Origin: DATMYQ01 sp035560935
Lineage (GTDB): Bacteria; Bacillota; Negativicutes; Sporomusales; Sporomusaceae
Length of the DNA: 6,204 nt
Direction: 5' to 3'
NCBI GenBank assembly: GCA_035560935.1
Contig: DATMYQ010000224.1
Coordinates: 1-6,204 of the forward strand
Below, in pieces: positions 4,342 through 6,204 of the stretch (position 1 is the first letter of the stretch; each line of letters opens with the position of its first letter). Under the pieces are notes generated by a model, which was not told the origin of the DNA, made no database searches, and saw only the letters and a program-made list of their open reading frames with translations. Both the position numbers and the translations under genes were made by a program.

Positions 4342-6096
4342 TTATCCTTCTCCCTTCAAAGTAAAGTAAAATACCGTCTTTTCCGGCGAAGACACAGCTC
4401 CCACCTCGCCCCCGTGCCGTCTGATAATCCGCTTTACAGTGGCCAAACCGATTCCCGTGCCGGCAAACTCCTTGGTGGTATGCAACCGCTGAAACGGGTT
4501 GAACAGCTTGTCATAATACTTCATATCAAACCCTACCCCGTTGTCCCTGACGAAAAAGTGTCTTACCTCCGCTTGCTCTATTACGCCAAATTCCACTCGC
4601 GGGTTTTGCGTTTTTTCAGTAAACTTCCAGGCATTGCCCAGCAAATTGTACAAAGCCACTCGCAGCAGCCCGCTGTCGCCATAGGCGGTGATTCCCGGGA
4701 CCACCACGGCGTTCACCGGATGTGACGGATATATTTCCCGCAGTTCAGCAATGATAGACTCGACCACCTCCGACAGATTCACCTGTGAACAATTCATCGG
4801 GCTAAGGGTCAGCCGGGACAGTTGCAATAAGTCATCGATCAACTGTCCCATTTTTTGCGTCGCGGCGCGGATCCGTCGCAAATAATCCTGTCCCTGTTCA
4901 TCAAGACCGGCCTGATAGTCTTCCAGTAAAGCCTGGCTGAGGCCGTCAATCCCGCGGAGCGGCGTGCTCAGGTCATGCGACACCGAATAATTAAAGGTTT
5001 CTAAATCCTTGTTGGCGATTTCCAGATTGGTGACCGCCGCTTCCAATTGCAGCGTTCTCTCGCGAACTTTTTGCTCCAGCAGCTCATTACGCCGTCTGAC
5101 TTCCTGTTCGGCGTATTTCCGGTTTTCAGCTTCGTTATAGAAGAAAAACGCATAGGATAATCCCCCGGCCAGCACAATCAACGCCGCCATCATAGTGACG
5201 GTGATACCGACCTGCTGCTGCAGCGGAGCGAACACCTCTGCCGCATCAATTTTGGCCACCAAGAACCAAGGGCTTCCCGGTATCGGGCGCGTATCGGCCA
5301 AAACCGGCACTCCCCGATAATCGATTCCTTCAAAAACGCCCACTTCACCGCGGCTCGCCCGAGAGGCCGGCAAGTCCTCATCAGCGATCGACAATCGCAG
5401 TTTTAAGGCGGTATCTTTTCGGTGACGCAGCTCATTTAAAAACAAAACGGTATCTCCCTCGCGTCTTACCAGCAGTAATTCCGCAGTGTCGCTGGGCGTT
5501 GGCCAGGACTGAACCAGGGGATACAATTCCCGATACGGATTAATGATCACCGAGACCGCTCCCACGCACGGCGCGGATTGTCCCACCGAAAGAATCGGCA
5601 TGGCCATAACCAACCGGACCCCGCCCGCCTGTTCATCATAATAGAGCAGCGAAAAAATCTCTGTTTTTTCATTTATAGCGGTCAAAGCCGATGTTTCCAA
5701 CGCCGCATTCATACGAAACGGCTGATCGGAGGCATAGGCCGTCGCCTGCCCGTTCGCGTCAAAAAGATACACGCATTCAAAGCCGTATTCCTTGATTGCC
5801 GCCAGCCAGACCTGCAGTTTGGCAGCATTTTCCGGTTGTTCCTGCCGGGCCAGCATCTGGGCAATATTCTGGGCAATGAACGGATCACGTGAAATAAAGC
5901 GGAGGATATTCACCTGATCCTGCCGCCAGTCCATAATTTGCGCCCGTTTCAAATCGGCGATCACCGTCAGTTCATCGTGCTGCTTTTTGATAAAATTTCT
6001 TTTTTGGTTGTCATAATAGGAATAGCCCACCAACATAATTCCGATCACAATAAACAAAAAAACAGCTATCAATTGTCGTGGTTTCAGTTCAGCCAT
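4342..6096 (-). CDS. Membrane sensor histidine kinase with double-Cache input domain
   Basis: A 584-residue kinase. TM1 spans about residues 9-27; an extracytoplasmic region (30-292) follows with the signature LTVIADLKRAQIMDW and a second lobe ending DYRGVPVLADTRPIPGSPWF, typical of a double-Cache (dCache) ligand-binding domain. TM2 is about 297-320, then a coiled coil (322-365). The HisKA domain has the phospho-acceptor His374 in YSVSHDLSTPLRGIDG. The ATPase domain shows the N box (NLLGNAWKFTEK, Asn488), the G1 box DNGVGFD (518-524), the F box NPFQRLH and the G2 box GTGIGLATVKRI (546-557). All catalytic residues are present. The HisKA subtype is the one often paired with Rcp1-type regulators, as here. 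dCache domains bind small molecules such as amino acids, amines or organic acids; the ligand is unknown. The ATG at 6096 has AGAGGGG about 5 nt upstream. In 6097-6204 I see no gene and no confident promoter. Confidence 0.94.
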   Translation of the reverse strand: MAELKPRQLIAVFLFIVIGIMLVGYSYYDNQKRNFIKKQHDELTVIADLKRAQIMDWRQDQVNILRFISRDPFIAQNIAQMLARQEQPENAAKLQVWLAAIKEYGFECVYLFDANGQATAYASDQPFRMNAALETSALTAINEKTEIFSLLYYDEQAGGVRLVMAMPILSVGQSAPCVGAVSVIINPYRELYPLVQSWPTPSDTAELLLVRREGDTVLFLNELRHRKDTALKLRLSIADEDLPASRASRGEVGVFEGIDYRGVPVLADTRPIPGSPWFLVAKIDAAEVFAPLQQQVGITVTMMAALIVLAGGLSYAFFFYNEAENRKYAEQEVRRRNELLEQKVRERTLQLEAAVTNLEIANKDLETFNYSVSHDLSTPLRGIDGLSQALLEDYQAGLDEQGQDYLRRIRAATQKMGQLIDDLLQLSRLTLSPMNCSQVNLSEVVESIIAELREIYPSHPVNAVVVPGITAYGDSGLLRVALYNLLGNAWKFTEKTQNPRVEFGVIEQAEVRHFFVRDNGVGFDMKYYDKLFNPFQRLHTTKEFAGTGIGLATVKRIIRRHGGEVGAVSSPEKTVFYFTLKGEG

Positions 6097-6204
6097 GATT
6101 GCCCCTCTACCCTTTCTCTGATTACGGACGTTGCAGGCGGCGGCACGAAGCGGACCCTTCTTGTTGATCTCCTGTTTTTTTAAAATATTCTCCCTGTTTT
6201 ATTG

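Noticed and set aside
4339..4725. Plus-strand frames opposite the kinase (also 5578-5892)
   Set aside because: Antisense to kinase motifs that are intact on the minus strand; no domain and no ribosome binding site.
5938..6183. Plus-strand 81-codon frame reaching out of the kinase 5' end
   Set aside because: Mostly antisense to the kinase TM1 region, with a low-complexity tail and no start signal.

Overview
The window reads as chromosomal DNA from a low-to-mid GC Firmicute. Strong AGGAGG-type ribosome binding sites, U-tract terminators, an HxlR regulator and a flavodoxin start of a type common in anaerobic Firmicutes support this. A member of the Negativicutes (Sporomusa-like) is my best guess, but nothing in the window proves it. 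Apart from the first gene, everything is on the minus strand.

Layout, left to right. (1) At 1-431 (+) there is an HxlR-family regulator with its own -10 box and an inverted repeat that looks like an operator. (2) At 475-626 (-) is the first 23 codons of a flavodoxin gene, still with its ribosome binding site and a MerR-type promoter (19-bp spacer). The rest of the gene is missing, so this is a gene remnant. (3) At 657-989 (-) is a self-contained unit: promoter, a 71-residue two-helix membrane protein, and a perfect-palindrome terminator. (4) At 1018-3635 (-) are two genes in tandem, an M20-family metallo-amidohydrolase followed 57 nt later by a 12-helix transporter of the ACS (anion:cation symporter) branch of the MFS, closed by a terminator that could work on both strands. 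(5) At 3636-3908 is an intergenic stretch with several hairpins, including a terminator and two mutually exclusive stems. (6) At 3909-6096 (-) is a two-component pair: a membrane histidine kinase with an extracytoplasmic double-Cache sensor domain, then an output-less Rcp1-type response regulator that starts 1 nt after the kinase stop.

The amidohydrolase/transporter pair looks like a scavenging unit: the symporter would import an organic anion such as an N-acyl or aryl-amide conjugate, and the hydrolase would split it. The Cache-domain kinase senses a small extracellular molecule. That it controls the neighbouring pair is only a guess, because a terminator lies between them and its response regulator has no DNA-binding domain. 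I see no mobile element, CRISPR array, tRNA or rRNA, and no convincing new defence or biosynthetic system. The items most worth a second look are the flavodoxin remnant with its intact promoter and the hairpin cluster at 3700-3908.
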